Positions 26,504-35,420 of a DNA stretch of 64,000 bases are shown piece after piece. The notes under the pieces were generated by a model. It was not told where the DNA came from. It did not search any database and saw only the letters and a list, made by a program, of their open reading frames with translations. Origin of the DNA: Metabacillus sp. B2-18 (GTDB lineage Bacteria; Bacillota; Bacilli; Bacillales; Bacillaceae); assembly GCF_021117275.1 (NCBI RefSeq), contig NZ_CP088245.1, forward strand, positions 3,261,501 through 3,325,500. The letters run 5' to 3'. The translations under genes were made by a program, and so were the position numbers. Position 1 is the stretch's first letter. Each line of letters starts with the position of its first letter.

Positions 26504-26968
26504 TGATTGGTGACTCAACATTCCTTCTTTGACTACAGCAAAGTTTTCTAGACTCGCGAAAAGAAGTGTTGGGTTAATAATCGTTATTAAGCGATCTTCC
26601 AAACTAGCCACTGCTTCAAAGTATTTTGTAGCTTGAAAGGCTCCGATGCTAATGGATTTTAACTGATCCTCTTGAATATCTAAGATTTCCTTGGCCTCTT
26701 TAACGATTAGAGCTGCAGATATTTCATCTGATTGAATAACAATTAATTTTACATCTTCATCCATTGTCATTTGTTGACGATGGAAGATTTGATGAGTATC
26801 TAAAACAGGAATCAACTCTCCTCTAACCTTTACAACACCCTTCATATAATAAGGCATATTCGGGATAACATTGATATCTTCAAGCTTTTCTATAGAAATC
26901 ACGTGTTCAATTGGCATTCCGTATTCTTCATCCCTTGTTTTAAAAACAACAACTTTCGAAATATCCAT
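26501..26968 (-). CDS. CheW-like chemotaxis coupling protein
   Basis: The 155-residue single-domain CheW protein would couple receptors to the kinase CheA. Recognisable features are KVVVFKTRDEEYGMPIEHV at the N-terminus, NVIPNMPYYMKGVVKVRGELIPVLD (about 32-56), and RLITIINPTLLF near the C-terminus. The ATG at 26968 follows TATGGAGGAG. It stands alone, with no cheA, cheY or receptor in the window. The IS has inserted at its stop codon; the coding sequence is complete but its terminator is split. Confidence 0.88.
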   Translation of the reverse strand: MDISKVVVFKTRDEEYGMPIEHVISIEKLEDINVIPNMPYYMKGVVKVRGELIPVLDTHQIFHRQQMTMDEDVKLIVIQSDEISAALIVKEAKEILDIQEDQLKSISIGAFQATKYFEAVASLEDRLITIINPTLLFASLENFAVVKEGMLSHQS

Positions 26969-27108
26969 CTTATAATCTCCTCCATAAATTCCCTGAGGTT
27001 TCTTACTAACTAAGACTATCATACTATGAAAACCAGGCTTTTGGAAGATGATCTTATGTAAAAGGATACAGAAGAAACTAGAAGCATCATAGCGTTCCCT
27101 CTAATCTA

Positions 27109-27921
27109 TTACCATTTTCTCCATTCTATCATTTCTTTTTCATCTAAGTCTTTACGGAGTACAGTTTCACACATATTAAAAATCATTTCAATAGCAGGTG
27201 TACTATTTGCTAATACTCTTAATGCTAAGCCCGGAACATTAAGTAAGCTTATTCCAAATCTAGCATCTATTGAAGAAGATAAAGCTTCTCTTATTTTCTC
27301 TATTACCGTTTCACTTACATGAGGATGAATCATAAACAACGTACCTATATGAGTATATCCTTCAAGTTGCATGAATTGATGAAGATTTTGATTCGGAACT
27401 AACAATTGATGGTCAAATACCTGAAGCTTGTCATCAATAAAGATTTTCATTTTTGAAGCCACCTTTTCATATTGAAAAAGCTTTCCATCTTCAGACCACC
27501 CAGGTGTGATAATATCTGTAAAATAAAAGATTGAGTTTGAGTCCATATACACATTTGTTTGTTGTGAAAAATTAGCATCCTTATAGGGAATTAACGAATC
27601 TTGTTTCACATATAACTCACTATTATTTTTCAAAAAATAATCCATGTATTGGGTTACGCCTAATCGAGGCGACTTATAAATCTTTGTAGAAGCTTGTGTA
27701 GTTAAAGCTAGTTTTGCTCCTTCACTTACTACTACCTCTGTTTTATAGGAGTCACCGTCAACATACCCACCACCAACATGAATAAGTGTTAAAAGAGGCA
27801 GACCTTCAGGCAGATAGGTCGGACGTGTTATTTTCAACACTCCATCAAAAAAACTATTACTAATCACCGACCTATTTTGTTTTTTCTCTACCTCAAGCTG
27901 AAGGTACCCTGTATAAGTCAT
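27109..27921 (-). CDS. ureD: Urease accessory protein UreD
   Basis: The 270-residue protein is the UreD/UreH scaffold that binds apo-urease and recruits UreF and UreG for nickel insertion. Typical segments are [19 protein letters not shown] (about 52-70), [10 protein letters not shown] (about 73-82) and [12 protein letters not shown] (about 137-148). Its ATG overlaps the ureG stop by 4 bases, so translation is coupled. It is the last gene of the ure operon. Confidence 0.93.
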   Translation of the reverse strand: MTYTGYLQLEVEKKQNRSVISNSFFDGVLKITRPTYLPEGLPLLTLIHVGGGYVDGDSYKTEVVVSEGAKLALTTQASTKIYKSPRLGVTQYMDYFLKNNSELYVKQDSLIPYKDANFSQQTNVYMDSNSIFYFTDIITPGWSEDGKLFQYEKVASKMKIFIDDKLQVFDHQLLVPNQNLHQFMQLEGYTHIGTLFMIHPHVSETVIEKIREALSSSIDARFGISLLNVPGLALRVLANSTPAIEMIFNMCETVLRKDLDEKEMIEWRKW

Positions 27922-28535
27922 GCTTCAAGACCAACCAAAAATGCTTCCTTACGAATCCAATCCACCACGTCATTAACACCTGTTCCATCTTTAAGATTTG
28001 TGAAAATATAAGGACGGTCTCCTCTTGATGATAGTGTGTCTTTTCTCATAATTTCTAGATCAGCCCCAACATATGGTGCTAAATCTATTTTATTAATAAT
28101 AAACAAGTCAGATTTGATCATCCCTTGACCACCTTTTCGAGGAATTTTTTCCCCTTGTGCAACATCAATAATATAGATAGAAAAATCTACTAGCTCCGGA
28201 CTGAACGTTGCCGCAAGATTATCTCCACCACTTTCTACAAAAATAAGGTCAAGATTCGGGTGACGCTCATTTAATTCATCTATTGCCGCAAAATTCATTG
28301 AGGCATCTTCTCGAATGGCAGTATGAGGGCATCCACCTGTTTCAACACCAATAATTCGATCTTCTGGTAAAGCACCGTTTCTAATGAGAAACTGGGCATC
28401 TTCTTTTGTGTAGATATCATTTGTAATGACCGCAACCTCAAGCTCATCCATTAACGCCCTTGTTAATTTGTCTACTAATAAAGTTTTTCCTGCACCTACA
28501 GGTCCTCCGATACCGATTTTAATTGGTTCACTCAT
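27918..28535 (-). CDS. ureG: Urease accessory GTPase UreG
   Basis: This 205-residue SIMIBI-class GTPase delivers nickel to urease. The P-loop GPVGAGKT is at residues 10-17, the nickel-binding CPH in [13 protein letters not shown] is near 70, [13 protein letters not shown] near 101, and the base-specific NKID near 148. It overlaps ureD by 4 bases and lies 27 bases after ureF. Confidence 0.96.
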   Translation of the reverse strand: MSEPIKIGIGGPVGAGKTLLVDKLTRALMDELEVAVITNDIYTKEDAQFLIRNGALPEDRIIGVETGGCPHTAIREDASMNFAAIDELNERHPNLDLIFVESGGDNLAATFSPELVDFSIYIIDVAQGEKIPRKGGQGMIKSDLFIINKIDLAPYVGADLEIMRKDTLSSRGDRPYIFTNLKDGTGVNDVVDWIRKEAFLVGLEA

Positions 28536-28562
28536 CTTATTTCATCCTTTCCTATCTTTGAA

Positions 28563-29249
28563 CTATGACATAAACAAACGTACTGAAAGCTGCTCATGTA
28601 ACATCTGAGCAATTTCCAAACCCGGTGCCCCTGCACCAAGCTGTTCTTCATCAAGACTCATTATTTGTTTGACAATCTGATTCAAGAACGGTTGTATTTC
28701 AACTAAAATTTTTTGTCCATCAGTTTGTCCAATGGGAATTCCTCTTACTGCGTTTTGAACGAGTGTTGTAGTTGTTGCAAAGAGATAAGTAGACAAAGTA
28801 GTCTCTACCTCTATATCTAGACCTTGACAAACAAATGCAAAAACGATCGAACTGTGGCCATGAGCTTCCTTTTCTTTTATTTTTATTTGATACGTTTTTA
28901 GCTGCTTATTTGGAAACAGCTCATTCATGACTTTGACCATTTGCCGACCAATTCGACGATTTCCTTCTCGCGTTTCTTTAGCCATGGCAAGGGCAAAAAG
29001 TTCATGATCTAGTTGCCAAATTGAATCCAATCGATTATCTTGTAAATATTCAAAGGCTAGTCGGCATGCTAAACCATCTGTAAAAACAAATTGAGTTTGA
29101 AGAAACTGTTTAAGAGCTACCAAAAATGTTTTTTTATCCACCACTTTACCCTCTTGAATATACGTTTCTAATCCAAAAGAGTGAGAAAATGCTCCAGATG
29201 GAAAATTCGAATCACAGATTTGCAGCAATTGGAACAAGTGATTAGTCAT
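28563..29249 (-). CDS. ureF: Urease accessory protein UreF
   Basis: The 228-residue all-helical protein bridges UreD and UreG in the activation complex. SNFPSGAFSHSFGLETY near residues 14-30 and the C-terminal GAGAPGLEIAQMLHEQL are family hallmarks. Its start overlaps the ureE stop by 8 bases. Confidence 0.94.
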   Translation of the reverse strand: MTNHLFQLLQICDSNFPSGAFSHSFGLETYIQEGKVVDKKTFLVALKQFLQTQFVFTDGLACRLAFEYLQDNRLDSIWQLDHELFALAMAKETREGNRRIGRQMVKVMNELFPNKQLKTYQIKIKEKEAHGHSSIVFAFVCQGLDIEVETTLSTYLFATTTTLVQNAVRGIPIGQTDGQKILVEIQPFLNQIVKQIMSLDEEQLGAGAPGLEIAQMLHEQLSVRLFMS

Positions 29250-29688
29250 GTGAATGTCCGATATGTTTAAAGGCTTGATTCATTTTTCTATTTTCCCTAG
29301 CATATGGAACTGCTAATTCCTCTAGCAATCGCTCTACTAAATAGTCATACTGAACAATCATCTCATTACCTTCAAATTGAGCTGGTAAATGTCGATTTCC
29401 TAATTGATGGGCAATCTCGCCCATTTGTAGGATGCTAGTTGGTTTAATGACAATAACATCATCTTCAATGACACTTATAACTATTGAATTCTTCTCATCC
29501 TGAAATAAAATATCTCCATCCATTAATTCTTTTACATCTTTAAGACGGATTCCAAGTTCATTTCCATGATCTGTTTTCACACGTTGAATCTTCTTAACTA
29601 AATCATCACTCCTTAAGTAAACACGCTCAACATGATGTGGAGCTTTTTCTAAATCTTTTACATTTCCTACTACTTTTTCAATAATCAT
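29242..29688 (-). CDS. ureE: Urease accessory nickel chaperone UreE
   Basis: The 148-residue protein has the two-domain UreE fold: an N-terminal peptide-binding half and a C-terminal metal-binding half with HQLGNRHLPAQFEGNEM (about 90-106, conserved His). The C-terminal His-rich tail is short (HIGHSHD). It sits between ureC and ureF in the usual order. Confidence 0.92.
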   Translation of the reverse strand: MIIEKVVGNVKDLEKAPHHVERVYLRSDDLVKKIQRVKTDHGNELGIRLKDVKELMDGDILFQDEKNSIVISVIEDDVIVIKPTSILQMGEIAHQLGNRHLPAQFEGNEMIVQYDYLVERLLEELAVPYARENRKMNQAFKHIGHSHD

Positions 29689-29697
29689 TTTCTCACC

Positions 29698-31404
29698 TCA
29701 AAATAAAAAATATCGTTGAGCTAAAGGTACCTTGTTATCTGGTTCACACGTAATCAGTTGACCATCAACCGTAACTTCATAGGTTTGTGGATCGACCTCA
29801 ATTACAGGTGTTTCTCCATTTAATTTCATATCACTTTTCTTTAATTGACGAATATTCTTTACAATTCCAATTTTCTTTTGTAATCCTAATTTTTTATTTA
29901 CTCCCTGCTCATACGCTGCCTTAGATAAAAACGTCATGCTTGTCGAATATTTCGCCTTTCCAAAGCTTGCAAACATTGGCCGATACAAGGCTGGCTGTGG
30001 AGTTGGAATTGACGCATTTGGGTCTCCCATTACACTCCACGCAATCATTCCTCCCTTTACTACCAACTCTGGCTTAGCCCCGAAGAAGGCTGGATCCCAC
30101 AAAACAAAATCAGCTAGCTTCCCTACTTCAATGGATCCCACATAATCTGAGATACCATGGGTTATTGCTGGATTTATCGTGTATTTGGCAACATATCTTT
30201 TGGCTCTAGCATTATCGTTTTCTTCTCCAGTGATTAATTCACCACGTTGACGCTTCATCTTATCAGCTGTTTGCCATGTTCTTGAAATAACTTCACCGAC
30301 TCTTCCCATCGCTTGTGAATCGGAACTGATCATGCTAAACACACCTAAATCATGAAGAATATCTTCTGCTGCAATTGTTTCCTTTCGAATACGAGAATCT
30401 GCAAAGGCCAAATCTTCTGGTACAGATGGATCTAAATGATGACACACCATCAGCATATCTAAATGCTCAGCAATCGTATTAACCGTGTATGGTCTCGTTG
30501 GATTCGTTGATGAAGGAAGTATATTTGGGTAAGAAGCAGCTTTGATAATATCAGGGGCGTGACCTCCACCTGCACCTTCCGTATGGTATGTATGAATAAC
30601 ACGCCCGTCAATCGCATTTAAGGTATCCTCCACAAAGCCACCTTCGTTTAACGTATCGCTGTGGATCGCAATCTGAATATCGTATTTATCAGCAACATCT
30701 AACGCTTTATCAATATTTGATGTTGTTGTACCCCAATCTTCATGGAGCTTTAATCCAATTGCCCCTGCTTCAATCTGCTCTGCTAAAGCTTCTTCATTAG
30801 AAGCGTTTCCTTTGCCGAGAAATCCTAAATTAACAGGAAATTCTTCAGCTGACTTGAGCATTTGATGAATATTCCATGCTCCAGGTGTACAAGTTGTAGC
30901 ATTTGTTCCTGTAGCCGGACCTGTACCTCCTCCTATCATCGTTGTAACACCCGATTCAATAGCGGTGCGAACTTGCTGTGGACAAATAAAATGGATATGT
31001 GCATCTATTCCTCCAGCCGTAACAATCATCCCTTCAGCTGCAATTACCTCAGTTGAAGCCCCGATCACAATGTCCACAGAGTCCATAATTAGAGGATTAC
31101 CCGCTTTTCCAATACATGTAATGATTCCTTCTTTTATACCAATGTCAGCTTTATAAATTCCTGTATAATCAAGAATTAGCGCATTTGTCACAACAAGATC
31201 TACAGCGTCTTTTCTTGTTGCCAAAGGATGCTGGCCCATGCCATCCCTAATAACTTTACCTCCACCGAATTTAACTTCATCACCATATGTGGTGTAATCT
31301 TTCTCAACTTCAATAAATAGTTCGGTATCTCCAAGCCTCACCTGATCACCAACTGTCGGACCAAACATATCTGCGTACTGATGTCTTGACATTCGAAAAC
31401 TCAT
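29698..31404 (-). CDS. ureC: Urease alpha subunit
   Basis: The 568-residue catalytic subunit hydrolyses urea to ammonia and carbamate with two Ni2+. Metal ligands are in [13 protein letters not shown] (about 132-144), the carbamylated Lys in GLKLHEDWG (about 217-225), His in HSDTLNEGG and [15 protein letters not shown], the flap Cys-His in [16 protein letters not shown] (about 316-331), and Asp in [13 protein letters not shown] (about 360-372). All catalytic residues are present. Only two bases separate its start from ureB. Confidence 0.97.
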   Translation of the reverse strand: MSFRMSRHQYADMFGPTVGDQVRLGDTELFIEVEKDYTTYGDEVKFGGGKVIRDGMGQHPLATRKDAVDLVVTNALILDYTGIYKADIGIKEGIITCIGKAGNPLIMDSVDIVIGASTEVIAAEGMIVTAGGIDAHIHFICPQQVRTAIESGVTTMIGGGTGPATGTNATTCTPGAWNIHQMLKSAEEFPVNLGFLGKGNASNEEALAEQIEAGAIGLKLHEDWGTTTSNIDKALDVADKYDIQIAIHSDTLNEGGFVEDTLNAIDGRVIHTYHTEGAGGGHAPDIIKAASYPNILPSSTNPTRPYTVNTIAEHLDMLMVCHHLDPSVPEDLAFADSRIRKETIAAEDILHDLGVFSMISSDSQAMGRVGEVISRTWQTADKMKRQRGELITGEENDNARAKRYVAKYTINPAITHGISDYVGSIEVGKLADFVLWDPAFFGAKPELVVKGGMIAWSVMGDPNASIPTPQPALYRPMFASFGKAKYSTSMTFLSKAAYEQGVNKKLGLQKKIGIVKNIRQLKKSDMKLNGETPVIEVDPQTYEVTVDGQLITCEPDNKVPLAQRYFLF

Positions 31405-31406
31405 CG

Positions 31407-31724
31407 TTACACTCCTTTATCCAGTGCATCATTTGTTAAATTGTTAAGACCATATATTCTTCTTTCACCTGAAAATGGGATAAGCTCTATTACTTTTTGA
31501 TCTCCTGGTTCAAAACGGACCGCTGTACCCGCTGGAATATTTAATCTTCTTCCAAAAGCTTTTTCTCTATCAAACTCAAGTGATCTATTAACCTCGTAAA
31601 AATGAAAGTGGGAGCCAATTTGTACAGGCCGATCCCCATTATTAACGACTTCAAGTTGTGTTGGCTGTTTGTTTACATTACAAATAATCGGCTCATTTTT
31701 TAACCTTAATTGTCCTGGTACCAT
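31407..31724 (-). CDS. ureB: Urease beta subunit
   Basis: The 105-residue structural subunit of the (UreABC)3 complex begins [13 protein letters not shown] and carries [26 protein letters not shown] in two adjoining blocks (about residues 28-53), typical of UreB. It is unfused, as in Bacillus ureases. Confidence 0.95.
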   Translation of the reverse strand: MVPGQLRLKNEPIICNVNKQPTQLEVVNNGDRPVQIGSHFHFYEVNRSLEFDREKAFGRRLNIPAGTAVRFEPGDQKVIELIPFSGERRIYGLNNLTNDALDKGV

Positions 31725-31743
31725 TCTTCACCCTCTTTTCGTA

Positions 31744-32046
31744 TCATGAAATCGGCTCATGAACCGTTACTAATTTTGTTCCATCAGGAAATGTTGCCTC
31801 TACTTGGATGTCATGAATCATCTCAGGTACTCCCTCCATAACATCTTCTCGGGATAATATGTGTTTTCCATATTGCATGAGTTCTGAAACAGACTTTCCA
31901 TCTCTTGCACCTTCTAACACCTCGTAGGTTAAGATCGCAATAGCTTCAGGATAGTTCAGCTTTAGGCCTCTATTTTGTCTTCTTCTAGCTAAATCCGCTG
32001 CAACAACAATCATGAGCTTTTCCTGCTCACGAGAAGTAAGTTTCAT
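31744..32046 (-). CDS. ureA: Urease gamma subunit
   Basis: The 100-residue subunit starts [20 protein letters not shown], with [20 protein letters not shown] (about 31-50) and a C-terminal [18 protein letters not shown] segment, all UreA hallmarks. It is the first gene of ureABCEFGD. The ATG follows TAGGAGG. No urea channel, urea ABC transporter or nickel importer gene is adjacent in the window. Confidence 0.96.
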   Translation of the reverse strand: MKLTSREQEKLMIVVAADLARRRQNRGLKLNYPEAIAILTYEVLEGARDGKSVSELMQYGKHILSREDVMEGVPEMIHDIQVEATFPDGTKLVTVHEPIS

Positions 32047-32145
32047 TATCGTTTTCCTCCTAAACCTCTAAATGCTTTGTAATATCTTCAAACATTTACT
32101 TCATCAAAAACTTTAAATTCTAAAGCATTAGTGGGAGATAAGAAT

Positions 32146-32213
32146 TAAGCAAGACCAGAGAAACAAACTCTATATTATTAGGGGGAAATATAGTACTTTT
32201 CTGGTCTTGCTTA
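32146..32213 (-). repeat. Long nested hairpin in the ureA upstream/leader region
   Basis: AAGCAAGACCAG pairs perfectly with CTGGTCTTGCTT over about 68 bases, and inside it CTATATT pairs with AATATAG. It lies 100-167 bases before ureA, between the TnrA/GlnR-like site and the gene. No strong T-run follows on either strand. In 32047-32508 no other gene was seen. Confidence 0.75.
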
Positions 32214-32314
32214 CAACTTACCTCCTCTTCTTCAGGTTCCTCTGATACATTTACTCACACTAAACATAAGAATAATAAATCACTAACAGTTACATCATAA
32301 TTAATTACTATACA

Positions 32315-32331
32315 TGTAAGAAAAGTTAACA
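32315..32331 (-). promoter_or_regulatory. TnrA/GlnR-type nitrogen operator upstream of ureA
   Basis: TGTAAGAAAAGTTAACA fits the TnrA/GlnR consensus TGTNANAWWWTNTNACA with one mismatch, with both TGT...ACA half-sites intact. It is about 270 bases before ureA and 180 bases before the divergent lipoprotein gene. B. subtilis ure is controlled by these regulators. The exact -35/-10 could not be fixed. Confidence 0.7.
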
Positions 32332-32508
32332 TGATTTATACTTCTCATTATACATAATTTCCATTGTTATACAATGATTTTTTCAAAAATTCAGTTATAT
32401 ATTTTTATAAAACATTATCTGAACTAAACAAATAAAATAAGATTTTTTTGTAACTTTTCTATTGGAAAAACGACAAATATAAAAAGCGATAAAAGGTAGG
32501 TGTAGATA

Positions 32509-32970
32509 TTGAGAGCTATCATTAGTTTATTAATAACCATGTTAATACTATTTGGTTGTGGGAATGGTCATACAAGTGAGAATCAACAAGAAGGAGGTAA
32601 TAATTCTGAAAGTGATCTGGATATTGTTGCAGGTGATATGGTATCAAGCATAATCGAAATTAGTCCACTTCAATACAAATATATAGTTAAAAATCAAACG
32701 CAGGAAACAATTACTTTGGAATTTACCAGCTCACAAAGAGTTGATTATTCTGTATCAACTAAGGAAGGTCAGGAGTTATTCCTTTATTCAAGTACAGCCT
32801 CCTTTCTTGCAGCATTAGGAGAAGAGACTATTGCACCTGGAGAAGAATTTCAATATAAAATCAACTTGACTGAGTTAAATCTTCAAAAAGGAGAATATAT
32901 TTTAACTGCATGGATGACTCCTGAGGAAGGGGCATCTTTTAAAATCACTAAAGAGTTTACACTTGAATAA
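32509..32970 (+). CDS. Lipoprotein with BsuPI-like domain
   Basis: The 153-residue protein has a lipoprotein signal peptide with lipobox LFGC (Cys near residue 17), a short Ser/Asn/Gln-rich linker, then a beta-sandwich resembling the intracellular proteinase inhibitor BsuPI domain, with TLEFTSSQRVDYSV and ALGEETIAPGEEFQYKINL. It would be anchored to the outer face of the membrane. Translation starts at TTG 32509 after AAAGGTAGGTG. Whether it inhibits a protease is not known. Confidence 0.8.
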   Translation: MRAIISLLITMLILFGCGNGHTSENQQEGGNNSESDLDIVAGDMVSSIIEISPLQYKYIVKNQTQETITLEFTSSQRVDYSVSTKEGQELFLYSSTASFLAALGEETIAPGEEFQYKINLTELNLQKGEYILTAWMTPEEGASFKITKEFTLE

Positions 32971-33012
32971 CCAAGGAGATAAGTCAGTAGTAAAACAGAC
33001 TCATCTCTTTGG
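32971..33012. terminator. Hairpin between convergent lipoprotein genes
   Basis: CCAAGGAGATAAGTC pairs with GACTCATCTCTTTGG with small mismatches. It lacks a strong U-tract on either strand, so termination efficiency is uncertain. Confidence 0.55.
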
Positions 33013-33028
33013 TTAAAAAATAGAAATT

Positions 33029-34126
33029 TTATCTTCCTACAAACATTTGTGTCCAATGATGACCATTTGAATCATATCCAATCCCAATGTGCGTAAAATC
33101 TTTACTTAAAATATTCTTTCTATGTCCTTCACTATTCATCCAAGCTTGGACAACTTCTTGTGGCGTTCGTTGACCTTGTGCGATATTTTCACCAGCAGTC
33201 TTATATGTTACTCCAAAATCCCTCATCATATCAAATGGCGAACCATATGTTGGGCTAGTATGTGAGAAATAATTATTTTGTCTCATGTCTTCCGACTTCT
33301 TTTGAGCTACGCCATTCAGTTGTGTGTCTGCTTTTAAATCAGGTAACCCATTTTTACGTCGTTCTGCATTTGTTAAGTCAATAACCTGCTGAACAGCCTG
33401 ATTAACACCTTGTGCTGGCTGTTGGTTTTCAGCAGGTGCTTTTGCTTGTTCTTGTTTAGCTGGTGTCTGTTGTTGCGCTGGCGCTTTTGCTTGCTCTTGT
33501 TGAGCTGGTGCCTGTTGTTGTGCTGGTTGTTGGTTTGTTGCTTGATTATTTTGTTGAGCATCTGCCTGTTGTTTTGTTTGTGCTTGTTGCTGATTTGCAG
33601 CTTGCTGCTGAGCTTGTTGCTGGTTTGCCTGTCCAGTATAACGTTGCGCTAATTGATTAGCTTTTTGCTGCGCTTGTTGCTTTTGTTGTTCAATAAACTG
33701 ACGAGCTTGTTTTTCAGCATCTTCATTGGAATTCGCTTTAATAAATTTATATTTTGCTTCTTGAACAGCAATAGCCTTTGTATGTGGATATTTATCACTC
33801 GAAAGATCTGTTTTCGAACTTGATATTGTCATTCCATTCGGATCCTTATTTCCCATGAAACGATCAGTAACTAGTTCGTAATCATTATCTTTGATGTTAT
33901 TATCAGGATTTGTTGTTCTAAAACGATTATTATCTACTCTGTCAAGTGTATTTATATCCCTCGTAAAAGGTCCATAACTTGTTCGTCCGTTATAATTTAC
34001 ATTCTCTGCAACATCCATTGTATTTGTTCTGTTATCTGTTTCGAAAGCACCTTCGTTATTGTTACATGCGACTAACCCAACAACTAAAGCACTCGTAGTA
34101 ATCAATCCAAGCTTTTTCTTTATCAA
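33029..34126 (-). CDS. CAP (SCP/PR-1-like) domain lipoprotein with Gln-rich linker
   Basis: From the TTG at 34126 (ribosome binding site AAGGAGGGG) the 365-residue product starts with a lipoprotein signal peptide ending LVAC at Cys 21. Residues to about 135 are a variable extracellular region. About 135-245 is a Gln/Ala/Pro-rich linker with repeated QEQAKAPAQQ-type units. The last 120 residues are a CAP domain with HTSPTYGSPFD, GENIAQGQRTPQEVVQAWMNSEGHRKN in parts, and HIGIGY, as in YkwD-type proteins. The longer frame up to 34228 has no signal peptide at its start and is rejected. It is surface-anchored; function unknown. Confidence 0.86.
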   Translation of the reverse strand: MIKKKLGLITTSALVVGLVACNNNEGAFETDNRTNTMDVAENVNYNGRTSYGPFTRDINTLDRVDNNRFRTTNPDNNIKDNDYELVTDRFMGNKDPNGMTISSSKTDLSSDKYPHTKAIAVQEAKYKFIKANSNEDAEKQARQFIEQQKQQAQQKANQLAQRYTGQANQQQAQQQAANQQQAQTKQQADAQQNNQATNQQPAQQQAPAQQEQAKAPAQQQTPAKQEQAKAPAENQQPAQGVNQAVQQVIDLTNAERRKNGLPDLKADTQLNGVAQKKSEDMRQNNYFSHTSPTYGSPFDMMRDFGVTYKTAGENIAQGQRTPQEVVQAWMNSEGHRKNILSKDFTHIGIGYDSNGHHWTQMFVGR

Positions 34127-34250
34127 TGCAAACCCCTCCTTAAATATTTGATTAGGTACCTTCTTATTTTCTTTAATTTTTTGAAATCTATTGATGGTAA
34201 TAATCAAGTTATTTGGAGAGAGATTCACTTTTGGGGAATAAACACCAAAA

Positions 34251-34279
34251 AGCGCTTGGAATAATCCAAGCGCTACGCA
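34251..34279 (-). terminator. Intrinsic terminator after the pepT-like gene
   Basis: AGCGCTTGGA / TCCAAGCGCT is a perfect stem with a 4-base loop, followed by TTTTTGG on the reverse strand. Confidence 0.92.
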
Positions 34280-35398
34280 TTACTGAGCCACTTCTTGAAT
34301 AACAGCTAAAACAAGTTCAGCTGTTTTTTCAAGTTCCTCAATTGGCATTTTTTCGTTTGTTGTATGAATTTCTTCATAACCTACTGCTAAGTTGACTGTT
34401 GGAATTCCATTACCAGCGATTACGTTTGCATCACTACCACCGCCACTTGTTTGCAGTTCACTGTTACGACCGATTCTTGCTGCAGCACGTTTCGCAACTT
34501 CCACAACATGATCTCCGTCACCAAATTTAAACCCTGGATACATAACCTCAATATCAACTTCTGCACTTCCACCCATCTCTTTGGAAACACTTTCGAAAGC
34601 TTCTTTCATTTTCTTTACTTGTTCTTCCATCTTTTCCGGCACTAGAGAACGGGCTTCTGCTAGGATATGTACTAAATCACACACGATATTTGTTTGTGTA
34701 CCCCCTTCAAAACGTCCTATATTGGCAGTTGTTTCATGATCAATTCTTCCTAAAGGCATTTTTGCAATTGCCTTTGCAGCAATTGTAATCGCCGAAACAC
34801 CTTTTTCAGGAGCTACACCAGCATGTGCTGTTTTCCCATAAATTGTTGCCTTAACTTTAGCTTGTGTTGGAGCTGCTACAATAATTGTCCCAACTTTACC
34901 ATCACTATCAAGCGCGTAACCAAACTTTGCTGTCATTAAACTCGGATCCAACGCTTTAGCTCCCACTAAACCTGATTCCTCTCCGGCTGTTATGATAAAT
35001 TCTATTTTTCCATGCTGAATGTTTTGTTCTTTTAAGGTTCTAATCGCTTCAAGCATAGCTGCTAAACCTGCCTTATCATCTGCACCAAGTATAGTAGTTC
35101 CATCTGTCACCACATAACCACCTTTGATACTTGGCTTTATCCCCTTACCAGGTACTACAGTATCCATGTGGGAAGTAAAATAAATAGGATCAACATTTTC
35201 TTTAGTCGCTTCTAATGTACAAATAAGGTTTCCAGCTCCATGACCTGTTACAGCTGTTGTATCATCTTCAACAACGTATAAACCCAGATCGGAAAACTTC
35301 TTTTTTAGTACTTTTGCTATCTCTGCTTCATATTTTGTTTCTGAGTCAACTTGAACCAATTCAAGGAACTCGTCTAATAAACGTTGTTTATTAATCAT
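34280..35398 (-). CDS. yqjE: M20 family tripeptidase/aminotripeptidase-like peptidase (YqjE)
   Basis: The 372-residue zinc peptidase has the M20 pattern: SHMDTV (about residues 77-82), GADDKAG (about 108-114), EESGL (about 141-145, catalytic Glu), DSDG near 172 and a C-terminal SGGGSDAN with the final His in IHTTNE. It belongs to the PepT-like group. The ATG at 35398 gives the family start MINKQRLLDEFLELVQ; an ATG three codons earlier lies too close to the ribosome binding site. It follows yqjD closely and is probably cotranscribed. Confidence 0.88.
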   Translation of the reverse strand: MINKQRLLDEFLELVQVDSETKYEAEIAKVLKKKFSDLGLYVVEDDTTAVTGHGAGNLICTLEATKENVDPIYFTSHMDTVVPGKGIKPSIKGGYVVTDGTTILGADDKAGLAAMLEAIRTLKEQNIQHGKIEFIITAGEESGLVGAKALDPSLMTAKFGYALDSDGKVGTIIVAAPTQAKVKATIYGKTAHAGVAPEKGVSAITIAAKAIAKMPLGRIDHETTANIGRFEGGTQTNIVCDLVHILAEARSLVPEKMEEQVKKMKEAFESVSKEMGGSAEVDIEVMYPGFKFGDGDHVVEVAKRAAARIGRNSELQTSGGGSDANVIAGNGIPTVNLAVGYEEIHTTNEKMPIEELEKTAELVLAVIQEVAQ

Positions 35399-35420
35399 AA
35401 AATTCATTTCCTCCTACGTA

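Noticed and set aside
33410..33660. Two + strand ORFs (80 and 65 aa) rich in Leu/Val/Cys
   Set aside because: They are the complement of the Gln/Ala-rich repeat of the CAP lipoprotein gene, lack ribosome binding sites and owe their hydrophobicity to the repeat.
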